In this document: in pieces, positions 53,510-63,053 of the stretch | Position numbering within the stretch: position 1 is the stretch's first letter | Layout of the letters: each line of letters starts with the position of its first letter | Source: Bradyrhizobium sp. B124 | Lineage (GTDB): Bacteria; Pseudomonadota; Alphaproteobacteria; Rhizobiales; Xanthobacteraceae | Assembly (NCBI RefSeq): GCF_038967635.1 | Contig: NZ_CP152413.1 | Span: forward strand, 7,072,001-7,136,000 | Direction of reading: 5' to 3' | Length of the DNA: 64,000 bases | The notes under the pieces: model-generated | What the model was told of the DNA's origin: nothing | Database searches by the model: none | The model's input: the letters and a program-made list of their open reading frames with translations, nothing else | Translations under genes and position numbers: made by a program

Positions 53510-54712
53510 ATGTCGTTGAAGCCGTTTGCTGTGTCGATTGCGTTGCTCGTGGCCGTTGCCGCCACTGCGGTCCGCGCCGAAACGCCCGGCGTCTCGGAAT
53601 CGGAAATCAGAATCGGGGCGACATTCCCGTTCAGCGGCCCGGCATCCCCGCTCAGCAATACCGGCAAGGGCCTCATCGCCTACGTCCATTCCGTCAACGA
53701 TCGCGGCGGCATCAACGGCCGCAAGATCAACCTCATCACCTATGACGATGCCTATTCGCCGCCCAAGGCGGTGGAGCAGACCCGCAAGCTGATCGAGAGC
53801 GACGAGGTGGCGTTCCTGTTCAGCCCGCTGGGGACGCCCGGCATCGGCGCAACCATCAAGTATGTGACCGCGAAGAAGGTGCCGCACCTCTTCGTCGTCA
53901 GCGGTGTGACCAAGTTTGCGAACTTCGCCGAGTTTCCGCTGACGACCACCGGGCTGCCCAGCTACAACACCGAGGGAAAGATCTACGCCAGGTATATTGC
54001 TCAGACGGCGCCCGACGCGAAGATCGCGATCCTCTACCAGAACGACGATCTCGGCCGTGACTTCGTGGCCGCGTTCAAGGAAACCCTGAAGGGCGAGTTC
54101 GACAAGAAGGTGGTGACATCTCCGTATGAGGTCACCGAGCCCACGATCGAGTCACGCGTCGTGACGCTGAAGGCGTCGGGCGCCCAGGCATTCCTGATCG
54201 CGGGTACGCCGAAATTCGCCGCGCAAGCGATCAAGAAGGCGAGCGAGATCGGCTGGTCACCGCTCACCATCGTGAATTACGTGTCGAGCTCGGTGTCCTC
54301 GACCATCGTGCCGGCCGGAGCGGACAAGGCGGTGGGCGTCGTCGTGGCGACGATCGCGAAGGATCCGAACGACAAGAGGTGGGCCGACGATCCCGGCATC
54401 AAATGGTATCGCGCTCATTTCGAGAAGTATCTTCCCGGTGCCGATATCGGCGACAGCAACTATCTGTTCGGGACCCAGCAGGGCCAGATCCTGGAGCAGG
54501 TGCTGAAACAGTGCGGCGACGACCTGTCGCGCGAGAACATCGTGAGGCAGGCGCGCAACATCAAGGGGCTTGTGCTGCCGACGCTGATGCCGGGCATCAC
54601 GGTCAACACCGGGCCGGACAACAGCATGGCCTATACGCAGCTTCAGCTGCAGCGCTGGACAGGGAGCTCGTGGGAGCAGTTCGGCGGCGTGCTGAGCGCC
54701 GAGCCGAACTGA
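53510..54712 (+). CDS. Periplasmic substrate-binding protein, branched-chain amino acid (Peripla_BP_6) type
   Basis: 400 residues with a signal peptide ending AVRA. The bilobed ABC-transporter binding-protein pattern is ESEIRIGATFPFSGPASPLS, GINGRKINLITYDDAYSPPK, then AKIAILYQNDDLGRDFVAAF and ILEQVLKQCGDDLSRENIV. In soil bacteria this class binds aromatic and other acids as well as amino acids. Permease and ATPase genes are absent from the operon, so it must use an ABC system encoded elsewhere or act as a sensor partner. It is the last gene of the HxlR operon. Start ATG with GGGGGA upstream. Confidence 0.92.
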   Translation: MSLKPFAVSIALLVAVAATAVRAETPGVSESEIRIGATFPFSGPASPLSNTGKGLIAYVHSVNDRGGINGRKINLITYDDAYSPPKAVEQTRKLIESDEVAFLFSPLGTPGIGATIKYVTAKKVPHLFVVSGVTKFANFAEFPLTTTGLPSYNTEGKIYARYIAQTAPDAKIAILYQNDDLGRDFVAAFKETLKGEFDKKVVTSPYEVTEPTIESRVVTLKASGAQAFLIAGTPKFAAQAIKKASEIGWSPLTIVNYVSSSVSSTIVPAGADKAVGVVVATIAKDPNDKRWADDPGIKWYRAHFEKYLPGADIGDSNYLFGTQQGQILEQVLKQCGDDLSRENIVRQARNIKGLVLPTLMPGITVNTGPDNSMAYTQLQLQRWTGSSWEQFGGVLSAEPN

Positions 54713-54741
54713 GCCGTCACCGGGATAACCAACGCATCGCG

Positions 54742-56298
54742 CTAGTGGAGCCGTCGTGCGATCGGCTTCGCCAGCGGGCTATGCCAGCCCCATTGCGATG
54801 AGCGATCGCTCGACCGCAGGCTCGCCAGCAACGCCGTGGTCTTCGGCTGCACCCGCGAGCCGTCGATCACCTCGAGCTGACCGCACCGGTTGAGCGTGTG
54901 CAGCTTGCGTCCGCTCCATAGCGGCCCGGGCCTGAGCAGATGCCGGACGGCCTGCTTGTAGGTCGTCGGCGACAATTCGAGCACTTCCGCGAGGCCGAGT
55001 GCCGCGCCGTATCCGTTGGTGCAGTCCTGCACCGGCCGCCACAGCTTCCCATTGACGGTCACGAAGTTGCCCGCCGGCCGCGTGGTCGCGCGATCCATCA
55101 GGATCGGATTGGCCGCGTGCGGTTCCCAGGGGCCGAGCAATTGCCCGGCGTAATAGATCGCGAGCGTGTCGGAGTATCCGCCGGTGCCGTCGCGCCAGGC
55201 CCCGAACATGTAGTGGAGGCCGTTGTGCTGCGTGATCGTCACGTCGGCAAGTTCGAGACCGGACAGCAGCGTTGAGTGCCGCTCCCACTTGTCCGGAAAG
55301 CGGATGCATTTGTAGATCGGAACGTCCCGATGCGCGGTGCTTTCCGGGATCATCCAGAGCTCGCCGCTATCCTCGATCAGGAACGGGTAGGACAGATGCC
55401 AGGGCTCTTCGAGCACGGGCATCACCGTGCCGATCGGCCCGCTGCCGTCGAATTCGATCGCGGAAATGATGCCCTTGCCGGTCCGGTGGTCGAGGTCTTC
55501 GAAGAACACGAACGTCCTGCCCTGCCATTTCACCGGGACAGGATCGGCATAAAAGTGGTTGCCGGCATCGCCGAGCACGTTCCAGGCAGGTCCCGACAGG
55601 TCGCCGGTGCGCCAGATATCCGTGTTGTCGGCAAAGCGCCAGCCGACATGCCAGTGCGGCGCGTAGCAGCACAGGCGATAGATTTCCTTCGCGATCGAAG
55701 TCGCCACGCCACGCATGACAAAGGGCGCCGGATTTCGCGGTACGCTGCCATTCGCCGAGGCAGCCAATTGCGGCACCAACCGCGGAGCCCCCGACAGAAT
55801 CGGCGGCAGCATCGACAGGGTGCGTGCCATCACCGTTTCGAGCCCGCCGCTCAGGCCGGCCGCGATTTCAGCCGAGGGATGACCGCGGTCCAGCACCGAG
55901 CCGTCGAGCTCATTGACGATTTCGATCACCGGCAGATCGCCGGCGAGAATGGCCGAAAGTACTGCACTTTCTCCCGCGTGCCCGTTGAACCGTGGACGGA
56001 GATAGAGCTTGGCGGAGCAGTTCGGGTCCCGTGCGGCACTGGTGAAGTCGACCACCACGTCGGGGTTGCCGGCGCGCGGACGCTCCGGGATCGCCTTCAG
56101 CCGGTCGGCTTCGCCGGTCTTGCCCTTGCGCAGGACGATGCGTTCGAGCTCGAACAGCATGTCGAGGCCGGCGGGTCGAGGCTCCGGCGTCGTGGTCCAG
56201 GCGATTTGAACGGGAATATCTTGATCGTTGACGCGCAGCGACTCGCGGCTCATCCAGAGCCGCGGCTGCGCGCGATCGCAGCGAAACTCGATAATCAT
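54742..56298 (-). CDS. GINT1-type beta-propeller protein of polysaccharide synthesis
   Basis: 518 residues. The C-terminal half (from about residue 240) is a five-bladed propeller with YADPVPVKWQGRTFVFFEDL, PWHLSYPFLIEDSGELWMIP, ESTAHRDVPIYKCIRFPDKW, GAWRDGTGGYSDTLAIYY and ARPAGNFV-like TRPAGNFVTVNGKLWRPVQD, a pattern of the family named after the N-terminal domain of plant glucosamine inositolphosphorylceramide transferase. The first ~230 residues, which begin MIIEFRCDRAQPRLWM, are a separate domain resembling the formyltransferase-like part of bacterial members but without a clear motif. The role is not established; it occurs with exopolysaccharide clusters. The partner GT4 gene ends 15 bp upstream on the same strand. 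Confidence 0.8.
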   Translation of the reverse strand: MIIEFRCDRAQPRLWMSRESLRVNDQDIPVQIAWTTTPEPRPAGLDMLFELERIVLRKGKTGEADRLKAIPERPRAGNPDVVVDFTSAARDPNCSAKLYLRPRFNGHAGESAVLSAILAGDLPVIEIVNELDGSVLDRGHPSAEIAAGLSGGLETVMARTLSMLPPILSGAPRLVPQLAASANGSVPRNPAPFVMRGVATSIAKEIYRLCCYAPHWHVGWRFADNTDIWRTGDLSGPAWNVLGDAGNHFYADPVPVKWQGRTFVFFEDLDHRTGKGIISAIEFDGSGPIGTVMPVLEEPWHLSYPFLIEDSGELWMIPESTAHRDVPIYKCIRFPDKWERHSTLLSGLELADVTITQHNGLHYMFGAWRDGTGGYSDTLAIYYAGQLLGPWEPHAANPILMDRATTRPAGNFVTVNGKLWRPVQDCTNGYGAALGLAEVLELSPTTYKQAVRHLLRPGPLWSGRKLHTLNRCGQLEVIDGSRVQPKTTALLASLRSSDRSSQWGWHSPLAKPIARRLH

Positions 56299-56313
56299 GG
56301 CCAGCCCAACTTC

Positions 56314-57615
56314 CTAGTGCGCGTCCGCCCCCACAGCGTCGCCGAGAATGCGGACGTATTCCTCTATCATGGCATCCAACGAATAACGCGACTTCAGGCC
56401 CACGGCGCTTTGCCGCAGCTGAGCGCTCAACACACGATCTGTCAGGACCTTCGACACGGCCGCTGCGAATTCGGCCTCGTTCGAAGCGTCAACGAACACC
56501 GCGGCAGGCTGTCCCTGGTAGGACAGCACCTCGCGCAGCACGGGGAGATCGTTGACGACGCAGGGAATGCCGGCGCTCGCGGCTTCGACCGCGGCAAGGC
56601 CGAAGGTTTCGGCCTGCGTGGGGAATACGAAGACGTCGAGGCAGGCCAGAAAATCGGCCATCTGGCGCGGCGCAATCTCGCCGATGATGTGCAGCCGGTC
56701 CGAGACATCAAGCTCGTCCGCCAAGGCTCTCAGCCGCCCTTCATCCGCGCCCTGGCCGGCGAGCGCAAGGTGCCAGGATGGATCGGCAGCCAGCAGGCGG
56801 ATTGCCGCATCGAGCCGCTTGTGCGGGTGCAGCCGTGCCGCGCAGCCGAGCAGGGTGCGGTCCGGCGGCAGCTTGAACTGTTGCCGCGCAACGTCCTTCG
56901 GCAGGCTGTGCGACTTGTCGTCGAAGCCGTGCGGGACGTGCTTCATGCGCGATCGGTACGGAGCCGGATAGCGCGCATATTCGCGCTCCATGTCCCGCGA
57001 GTTCAGCGTGATGCAGTGGAAGAAACCGGTAGAGCCCATGATGATGTCGGCAGCACGCACCGGCATGCTCATCGACAGCGCCGAGGATACCTGGTTGGCG
57101 ATCACGGGGGCGCGGCTGACGAGGCGCGACACGCCTCCGCCGATCACATTGCCGAAGTGCTGGAAGGTCAGCACGACATCGGGTCTGACGGTCCTGAGAT
57201 GGCCGGCGAGCGCCCACAGCATGCGCAGCAGCGCCACCGGATTTCCCGGACGGGTCTGCGCGCAATAGAACGTATTGGGCGGCTCGTCGAAGGAATCCGA
57301 TTTGCGGAAGAAGAACAGGTTGGCGACGTCGTAGCCGCGCGCGGTGAGGCCGGCGCCGAGCAGCCGCGAGATCTCCTGCGCGCCGGCGTTCTCGGCCTGG
57401 GTCTGCACCAGGACAACACGCAGCTTTCGCTTGCTCTCGTTCGGTTGATCGCGTGATGCGGTCGATGCCTCGCGCAATTCTGTGCTTGGCGTGTGCTGGA
57501 GCACGGAGTCCTCACCCGTCGAAGGGGTGGATTGGTCCCCTTCATTTTTGCGCGCGTAGCTATCACGCGAGGCGCGCTCGTGCATCGAGTAGCGCGTGTT
57601 GAGGTTACTGCTCAT
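56314..57615 (-). CDS. GT4-family glycosyltransferase
   Basis: 433 residues, GT-B fold. The N-terminal domain begins after a ~65-residue polar, probably disordered lead with VVLVQTQAENAGAQEISRLL, a usual start of GT4 enzymes. The C-terminal nucleotide-sugar domain has GCAARLHPHKRLDAAIRLLA, LALAGQGADEGRL, and FPTQAETFGLAAVEAASAGI with the E-x7-E motif. It transfers a sugar, retaining the configuration, to a lipid-linked or free acceptor in surface polysaccharide synthesis. The long lead (residues 1-65) is unusual; a start further in could be true. It is the first of a two-gene minus-strand unit with the propeller protein. Confidence 0.9.
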   Translation of the reverse strand: MSSNLNTRYSMHERASRDSYARKNEGDQSTPSTGEDSVLQHTPSTELREASTASRDQPNESKRKLRVVLVQTQAENAGAQEISRLLGAGLTARGYDVANLFFFRKSDSFDEPPNTFYCAQTRPGNPVALLRMLWALAGHLRTVRPDVVLTFQHFGNVIGGGVSRLVSRAPVIANQVSSALSMSMPVRAADIIMGSTGFFHCITLNSRDMEREYARYPAPYRSRMKHVPHGFDDKSHSLPKDVARQQFKLPPDRTLLGCAARLHPHKRLDAAIRLLAADPSWHLALAGQGADEGRLRALADELDVSDRLHIIGEIAPRQMADFLACLDVFVFPTQAETFGLAAVEAASAGIPCVVNDLPVLREVLSYQGQPAAVFVDASNEAEFAAAVSKVLTDRVLSAQLRQSAVGLKSRYSLDAMIEEYVRILGDAVGADAH

Positions 57616-57781
57616 TTAGCAATCAGACATGTGTCGGCAATCGAGAGCTATTATCTCACAGATAGGGTACAGCCGGCTCGTTAACTAATTGGTTACGGCA
57701 ACGCGAAGAGGGGGTAACCGGCGATTAACCATGGATATTTACGTTGGCGCAGTACTGTCAGTTGAATTCGAGTCAGAACCC

Positions 57782-59887
57782 ATGAAGTTCGGTAGCCGGA
57801 TAGGCCCGAGACGTTCCGAAGTCACGGAACCCGCAGCGTCGTGGGAAACTGCCGGCGTACCGGCTGGCCAATCCTCCGCGGAAACCACCAAGGGCGTGCT
57901 TAGCATTCCGGGTGTGGTGGCCTTTTTTCGCGAGAAGGGTCAACGCATCCTGATGCTCGCCGCGGTCATCTTCGCGGTCGGGGTGATCCTGTTGATGTTG
58001 ATTCCGGCGCGCTACGCCGCGACGGCGCTCGTCGTGCTCGATCCGCGCGAGCAGCGCGTGACCGCCGACCAGGACGTCTTGCCCGGCATCGGTCAAGATG
58101 CCGCAGCTCTGCAAAGCTACGTCGAAATCGCCAAATCCGATGGATTTCTCGGGCCGCTGATCGATCAGCTCAAGGTCGCAGAGGACAGCGACATCGCCGG
58201 CGGCAGGACCGACGCCACGCGCCTGCTCGACCGGTTTCGCAACCGGCTCGATATCTCGAGGCGCGGGTTAACCTATGTTATCGCCATTAAGTTCACGTCC
58301 AATAATCCGCAGCGCGCTGCGTACTACGCCAATGCGGTGGCCGAGGCGTTCGTCGCCAGCCAGCGCGGGACGCGCAGTGTGGCAACCGACGAGGCCGCCG
58401 ATTGGCTGAAGAGCCGGCTCAAGACCTTGAACGACCGGCTGCGGTCATCGGAAGATGCCGTTGCCAAGTTCAAGCTCGAGCACCGGATCGTCAACGCCGG
58501 CAAGGAATCCACCACGCAGCAATTGCGCGTTACCGACCTGACGCAACAGGTCGCCGCGGCGCGCGCCCGTGCCGAGGAGGCCAAGTCGCGCTATGAGCAG
58601 CTGCAACGCGACCTGAAGGCCAATGTCGACGGCCCGGTCAAGCAGGACCTGCTGAGCGCGCTGCGGGCCCAGCGCTCCGCGCTCAACGACCAGATTGCGC
58701 AGAAGCGCGGCGTGCTCGGCGATCGTCATCCCGACCTCGTGATGGCGCTCAGCCAGTTGAGCGATCTCAACCGGCAGATCGAGATCGAGCGCAAGAAGAA
58801 CATCGAAACCGCGAAGTCGGAATACGAGGCGCAGCGCGATCAGCAGAAGGCGCTCGAAGACCAGCTGAAGGCGGCCGAGCAGCAGATTCTTGTCGATGGT
58901 CAAGCGCTCGTCAAGCTGCAGGAATTGCAGCGCGATGCCGATGCCAACAAGAATATCTACGAGCAGTTCCTGTCGCGCTACAGGACGACCGACGAGCAGC
59001 GCGGTCTTCAGAACTCGCAGACCAAGGTGGCATCGCCCGCGACGCCGCCGGTGCGTTCGACGCTTCCGCCGCTGCCGCTGTTGCTCGTCGCGCTCGCGAT
59101 CGTCTCGCTGCTGACGTCGACGGCGATCGTCGCCGTGCCTGGTCTCGATCTGAAGCAGCTCCCGATCAAAAGCATTGCGCCGATTCGCCGCGCCGAGGCG
59201 CCGGCACCGGCCCCGGCCGCGCCGCAATCTGCGCTCCCGCCGGGCTTGCCGGTGCTGGCCCGCATTCCCAACATGGTGTCGTCAGATGCCGTCAGGAGCG
59301 TCTGGCAGACTCCGATTTCGACGGCGGCCGAGCCCGATCTCAGTCCGCATCTTCAATTGCTGATCGAGAACATCGAGCAGCTTCCGGGTGAGCACGGCAA
59401 GGTGGCGCTGCTGCTGTCGGTCGAGACCGGTGCGGGCGGCAGCACCGTCGCACGGTCGCTCAACCGGTCCGCCGTCAAGAACGGGATGCTCAGCGTCCTG
59501 ATCGAGATGGAAACCAGGCGCGCCGAAGCCGCGCCGCCGCAAGGCTCAGGGATCATCAAGGCCGATCTGCCGTCGGTCGTCGAACTGCTGGGCGCCAGCA
59601 GCAAGGCGCCGCCCTATCCCCAGGACGACATTCGCGCCGATTTCGGCCTGATCATCGTCGACGCATCGTCGCTTGCCATGCAGCCGGCCGCGGTCGCGCT
59701 GGCCGCCCAGGCTGACCTGGTGATCCTGGTGGTTCGCGAGGGCGCCGCCGACCCGGCTGCGATCGGCAAGGCGCGGACCGATCTGTCCGGCTTCGGTTCG
59801 GTCCCGATTGCGCTCGTCGTCAATCGCGTGGCGGCCAATGCCGCGGTCAGCAACCCTCAGCGCGAAGCCCTGGGATTGGCAAGCTGA
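57782..59887 (+). CDS. Wzz-like polysaccharide co-polymerase with degenerate tyrosine-kinase domain
   Basis: About 701 residues. TM1 (ILMLAAVIFAVGVILLMLIP) and TM2 (LPLLLVALAIVSLLTSTAIV) enclose a large periplasmic coiled-coil part (QVAAARARAEEAKSRYEQLQ; long heptads) as in polysaccharide co-polymerases that set chain length. The cytosolic C-terminal domain has the layout of BY-kinases, but the Walker A place reads SVETGAGGSTVARSL with Gly instead of Lys, and no Tyr cluster ends the protein, so it should be catalytically dead. Walker B remains as FGLIIVDAS. The start is uncertain: ATG 57782 is used, ATG 57731 and a TTG further up are in frame, none with a good site. It is divergent from the GT4 gene. 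Confidence 0.85.
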   Translation: MKFGSRIGPRRSEVTEPAASWETAGVPAGQSSAETTKGVLSIPGVVAFFREKGQRILMLAAVIFAVGVILLMLIPARYAATALVVLDPREQRVTADQDVLPGIGQDAAALQSYVEIAKSDGFLGPLIDQLKVAEDSDIAGGRTDATRLLDRFRNRLDISRRGLTYVIAIKFTSNNPQRAAYYANAVAEAFVASQRGTRSVATDEAADWLKSRLKTLNDRLRSSEDAVAKFKLEHRIVNAGKESTTQQLRVTDLTQQVAAARARAEEAKSRYEQLQRDLKANVDGPVKQDLLSALRAQRSALNDQIAQKRGVLGDRHPDLVMALSQLSDLNRQIEIERKKNIETAKSEYEAQRDQQKALEDQLKAAEQQILVDGQALVKLQELQRDADANKNIYEQFLSRYRTTDEQRGLQNSQTKVASPATPPVRSTLPPLPLLLVALAIVSLLTSTAIVAVPGLDLKQLPIKSIAPIRRAEAPAPAPAAPQSALPPGLPVLARIPNMVSSDAVRSVWQTPISTAAEPDLSPHLQLLIENIEQLPGEHGKVALLLSVETGAGGSTVARSLNRSAVKNGMLSVLIEMETRRAEAAPPQGSGIIKADLPSVVELLGASSKAPPYPQDDIRADFGLIIVDASSLAMQPAAVALAAQADLVILVVREGAADPAAIGKARTDLSGFGSVPIALVVNRVAANAAVSNPQREALGLAS

Positions 59888-59972
59888 AGGTCTCTTGTTT
59901 GACGGGTTTTCTTCACGCGAAGCGGCGTCCATCCCGCATCAAGTGCGGGACAGGCTTTCGGTTGAAGACGCT

Positions 59973-61298
59973 CTAGTCCTTGGTATCCGCAACGCGGACT
60001 GCGTAAGCGCCAGCCTTCGACGACGACAGATGCGACAGCACCAGAATTGACGGGTCGACGCCGGTCCGCCGGCGGCACAGCACATTGAGCGCGATGGTGG
60101 CGAGCACCAGAGAAACCGTCGCCGAGATCGCCGCCCCGAGCACGCCGAGCCAGGGGATCAGCACGACAAATCCGATCAGCCGCAACGCCACGTTGGCGGC
60201 GACAACAGGAACATAATCGCGCTCATGCCCCGTCAGCTGCAGGACCGCGGCGGACGGCCCGCCTGCCGCCTGGAAGGCCGTTCCGATCGCGAGCACGATC
60301 AACACCCACTGCTGCGCGGCGAAATGCGGTCCGAACAGACCGAGAAGGTAGGGAGCGCCGACCCAGACAATGACGAGCCCGCTGAGCACGCAGAGCGCGG
60401 TCACCTCGGCCATCAGCTTCAGCGTATGTTCGAGCTCGCGGTGATTCTTGCTGAAATACAGCGACGGCAACCGGCGCGCGCCGAACGTGTAGAGCGCAGC
60501 GGAAAGCATCGCGAAGATGTTCGCCAGACGCGAGGCGGCGAAATAGACGCCCGCAGTGGCTGGATCCAGCATCCAGTAGACCAGGATGACGTCGAAATAT
60601 TGGTTCGCTGCTTCGAGAATCGAGGCGAGCCAGAAGCGGAACGCGCTGCGGTTCCAGCGCGATGTCTCGAAGAGCGCCGTGACCGTGCGCAGGTTCGGCA
60701 GCACGCGCACGATCGACACGATCTGCACGATCAGCCCCAACGCCATCGCGACCGTCATCGCGGTGAACAGTTCGGCCGGGGTAAGCTGGCGGTGGCCGAA
60801 CAGCGCCGCGATCAGGACCAGGACCACAGCGACCCGCCAGAAGAATTCGCGATTACCTTCGCCCATCAGGATGCTGACCAGTGATCGTGCGATCTGGCTG
60901 CCGAGCATCAACCCGGCATTGACGGCGGTGAACGCCGAGACCGAGAGGATCAAGAGCCACCATTCGCCGCGAATGCCTGCCACCGCGGCGATCGCGGCGA
61001 TCGAGATCAGCATTCCGATCGCCGAGTACTTCAGGCTCGACAGCAGCACGCCCTTGGTCAACTCGGCCTGGCCGCGCACCTCGTACTCATTGAGAAAGCG
61101 AACCAGCAGCAGCTCCTGACCGACCAGGCCCACGACCGCCGCGATCTGGGCGATGGAGAGCAAGGTTGCGAAGTCTCCGAACGCGTCAGGCGTCATCGTC
61201 CGCGCCGCCAGCGAGAACAGGGCGAACGCGAGCCCGCCGCTGCCAACCTTGAGGAGGATGGTCCCGGCAACGCCGCGCGTCACATCGCGCCGTAGCAT
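59973..61298 (-). CDS. Wzx-type oligosaccharide flippase
   Basis: About 441 residues with twelve to fourteen hydrophobic helices of the polysaccharide-transport (MOP/PST) family. It should flip the lipid-linked repeat unit across the inner membrane. GTILLKVGSGGLAFALFSLA with TMTPDAFGDFATLLS is the typical N-terminal signature (AR.L.p.eFG.fa...). The ATG at 61298 is chosen because it begins just before the first helix; the frame extends 21 codons further with a TTG. It is convergent with the Wzz-like gene. The polysaccharide type cannot be told. Confidence 0.85.
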   Translation of the reverse strand: MLRRDVTRGVAGTILLKVGSGGLAFALFSLAARTMTPDAFGDFATLLSIAQIAAVVGLVGQELLLVRFLNEYEVRGQAELTKGVLLSSLKYSAIGMLISIAAIAAVAGIRGEWWLLILSVSAFTAVNAGLMLGSQIARSLVSILMGEGNREFFWRVAVVLVLIAALFGHRQLTPAELFTAMTVAMALGLIVQIVSIVRVLPNLRTVTALFETSRWNRSAFRFWLASILEAANQYFDVILVYWMLDPATAGVYFAASRLANIFAMLSAALYTFGARRLPSLYFSKNHRELEHTLKLMAEVTALCVLSGLVIVWVGAPYLLGLFGPHFAAQQWVLIVLAIGTAFQAAGGPSAAVLQLTGHERDYVPVVAANVALRLIGFVVLIPWLGVLGAAISATVSLVLATIALNVLCRRRTGVDPSILVLSHLSSSKAGAYAVRVADTKD

Positions 61299-61804
61299 TT
61301 GGAGAACAGAGGCAATCACAAGAGACGTCTCAATATCCTGTCGGACTACTGACCTTAGCAACCGGTGAGGTCTGGAGTGTTAATGTTCTCTTGCTAAAAT
61401 TCCGTTCCTTCCAGCGGGGCTTGAGGCGCTACGGCCAATATGTCGCGCTGCTCCATTCTGGAACGCTGCCGTCCTCGCTGTGTCCAAACGGCGCAGATCG
61501 GATTTTTTGCCTGGCGCCCGGTTCGACAGCGTGGGCCGCGCTGGTTGAAGCCGCGTTAGCGCGTCAACGGCATCCGTCGAAGCTCCATGGCCTGGCAGTT
61601 GCCCCGCCAGCCTGCCGTGGAGCGCCCAAAACGTCGGTTTCATGACCGCTGTGGCTGCAAGCCATGTGCCGGGAACGGGCTGATCGCGGTGGGGGCGGTG
61701 TCGTTAACCTCAATACTGGAACTCGTCGTGCCCGTCCTGCGCAGCGGCAGTGCAGGCAAGGAAATTGCAGTTCCGTGACCAATTAGCCGTCGGAGCGGAC
61801 AAAG
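61299..61804. other. Intergenic region, 506 bp, no gene seen
   Basis: It lies between the flippase start (minus) and the FAD enzyme gene (plus), so it should hold both promoters. Several short frames cross it, without ribosome sites or recognisable content, and no hairpin stands out. Confidence 0.5.
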
Positions 61805-63025
61805 ATGATTGCCGAGGAAAGCATGGCCCAGCCAATCGCAACCTGCGAGGCTGAAACGATCGACGCGGATGTAGCCATTGTCGGCGCCGGTTTGGCGGGC
61901 TCGCTCGCGAGGGCCGTCCTCTCCCGGGCTGGCTATCGGGTCGTCCTGATCGACAAGCGCTCGATCCCGCCGGATGAATTCCGCGTCGAAAAGATCGCCG
62001 GGCGGCAGATCGATATCTTCCGCCGCCTGGGGTTCATCGACGACGTCGAGGCCGTCGCCTCGTCCTATGACCGGGTGCTCAACATCAGGGACGGCAGACT
62101 GGTCGATATCGGCGTCGGCCGGTCCTACGGGGTTTCCTATGCCAACCTCGTTGACATGGCCCGCGGGCTGACGCCTGATACATCCAGCTTCCTGCTCGAC
62201 CAGGTGATCAATGTCAGCTGCAGCGAGGATCGTCAGCAACTGACGCTGGCCTCCGGAAAACGCGTCGTCTCGCGCCTGGTCGTTCTGGCGACCGGCATGG
62301 CGGGCGCGCTTGGCTACAATCTCGGAATGCGCCGGCAGATGATCGCCGCGCGCCACTCGGTGACGTTCGGCTTCACGATCGCGCGGCCGGATAACGCGCC
62401 ATTCGGCTTCGACGCGCTGACCTGCTACGGCAAGCAGGCGGCTGACGGCGTCGACTATCTCAGCCTGTTTCCGATGTCGGGCGGCATGCGCGCGAACCTG
62501 TTCATGTTCCGCGATCCGACCGATCCGATCATGCGTGAGCTGCGCCGCGACACCCGACGGACGCTGCTTCGCCTGATGCCGGGATTGGAGCGCTACCTTG
62601 GCGATTTCCAGATCGTCGGCCAGGTGCACAATTGGGTCATGGACCTGTCCGTGACCGAGGGCCATCTGCAGCCGGGCGTCGTGCTGATCGGCGATGCCTA
62701 CCAGACCAACTGTCCTGCGGCCGGAACCGGCGTGAGCCGCCTGCTGGTGGACGTCGAGCGTCTTTGCACCGAATATGTGCCGCGCTGGCTCGAGACCGAC
62801 GGCATGGGTACGGAGAAGATTGCGCAGTTCTATTCCGATCGCGACAAGCTCGCCGCCGACCTGCATTCGCTGCAACTGGCGCGCTTCCGCCAGGCTTTGA
62901 CCTCCAACACCGATGTGCGCTGGACCATGCAGCGGAAGCTGCACTTCCTGCGTCGCATGATCACGCATCAGGTGGACCGGATTCATCCGGGATGGGTCAT
63001 GCGCGTTCGTAGCGCGCTCCGCTAA
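61805..63025 (+). CDS. FAD-dependent oxidoreductase (PHBH/geranylgeranyl-reductase-like group)
   Basis: 406 residues. VAIVGAGLAGSLARAVLSRA is the N-terminal dinucleotide loop, followed by GYRVVLIDKRS and later VVLIGDAYQTNCPAAGTGVS, the GD motif that binds FAD ribose; the DG motif is weak. The fold group covers aromatic hydroxylases, halogenases and lipid reductases. The C-terminal ~80 residues are basic and helical (RWTMQRKLHFLRRMITHQVD). It lies in a polysaccharide region, so a decorating role or a lipid carrier modification is possible, but no substrate is seen. Start ATG 61805 with GGAG nine bases before; ATG 61823 is an alternative. Confidence 0.88.
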   Translation: MIAEESMAQPIATCEAETIDADVAIVGAGLAGSLARAVLSRAGYRVVLIDKRSIPPDEFRVEKIAGRQIDIFRRLGFIDDVEAVASSYDRVLNIRDGRLVDIGVGRSYGVSYANLVDMARGLTPDTSSFLLDQVINVSCSEDRQQLTLASGKRVVSRLVVLATGMAGALGYNLGMRRQMIAARHSVTFGFTIARPDNAPFGFDALTCYGKQAADGVDYLSLFPMSGGMRANLFMFRDPTDPIMRELRRDTRRTLLRLMPGLERYLGDFQIVGQVHNWVMDLSVTEGHLQPGVVLIGDAYQTNCPAAGTGVSRLLVDVERLCTEYVPRWLETDGMGTEKIAQFYSDRDKLAADLHSLQLARFRQALTSNTDVRWTMQRKLHFLRRMITHQVDRIHPGWVMRVRSALR

Positions 63026-63053
63026 GCGGCAGTAAGGCTTTTCCCAGGCGGCA

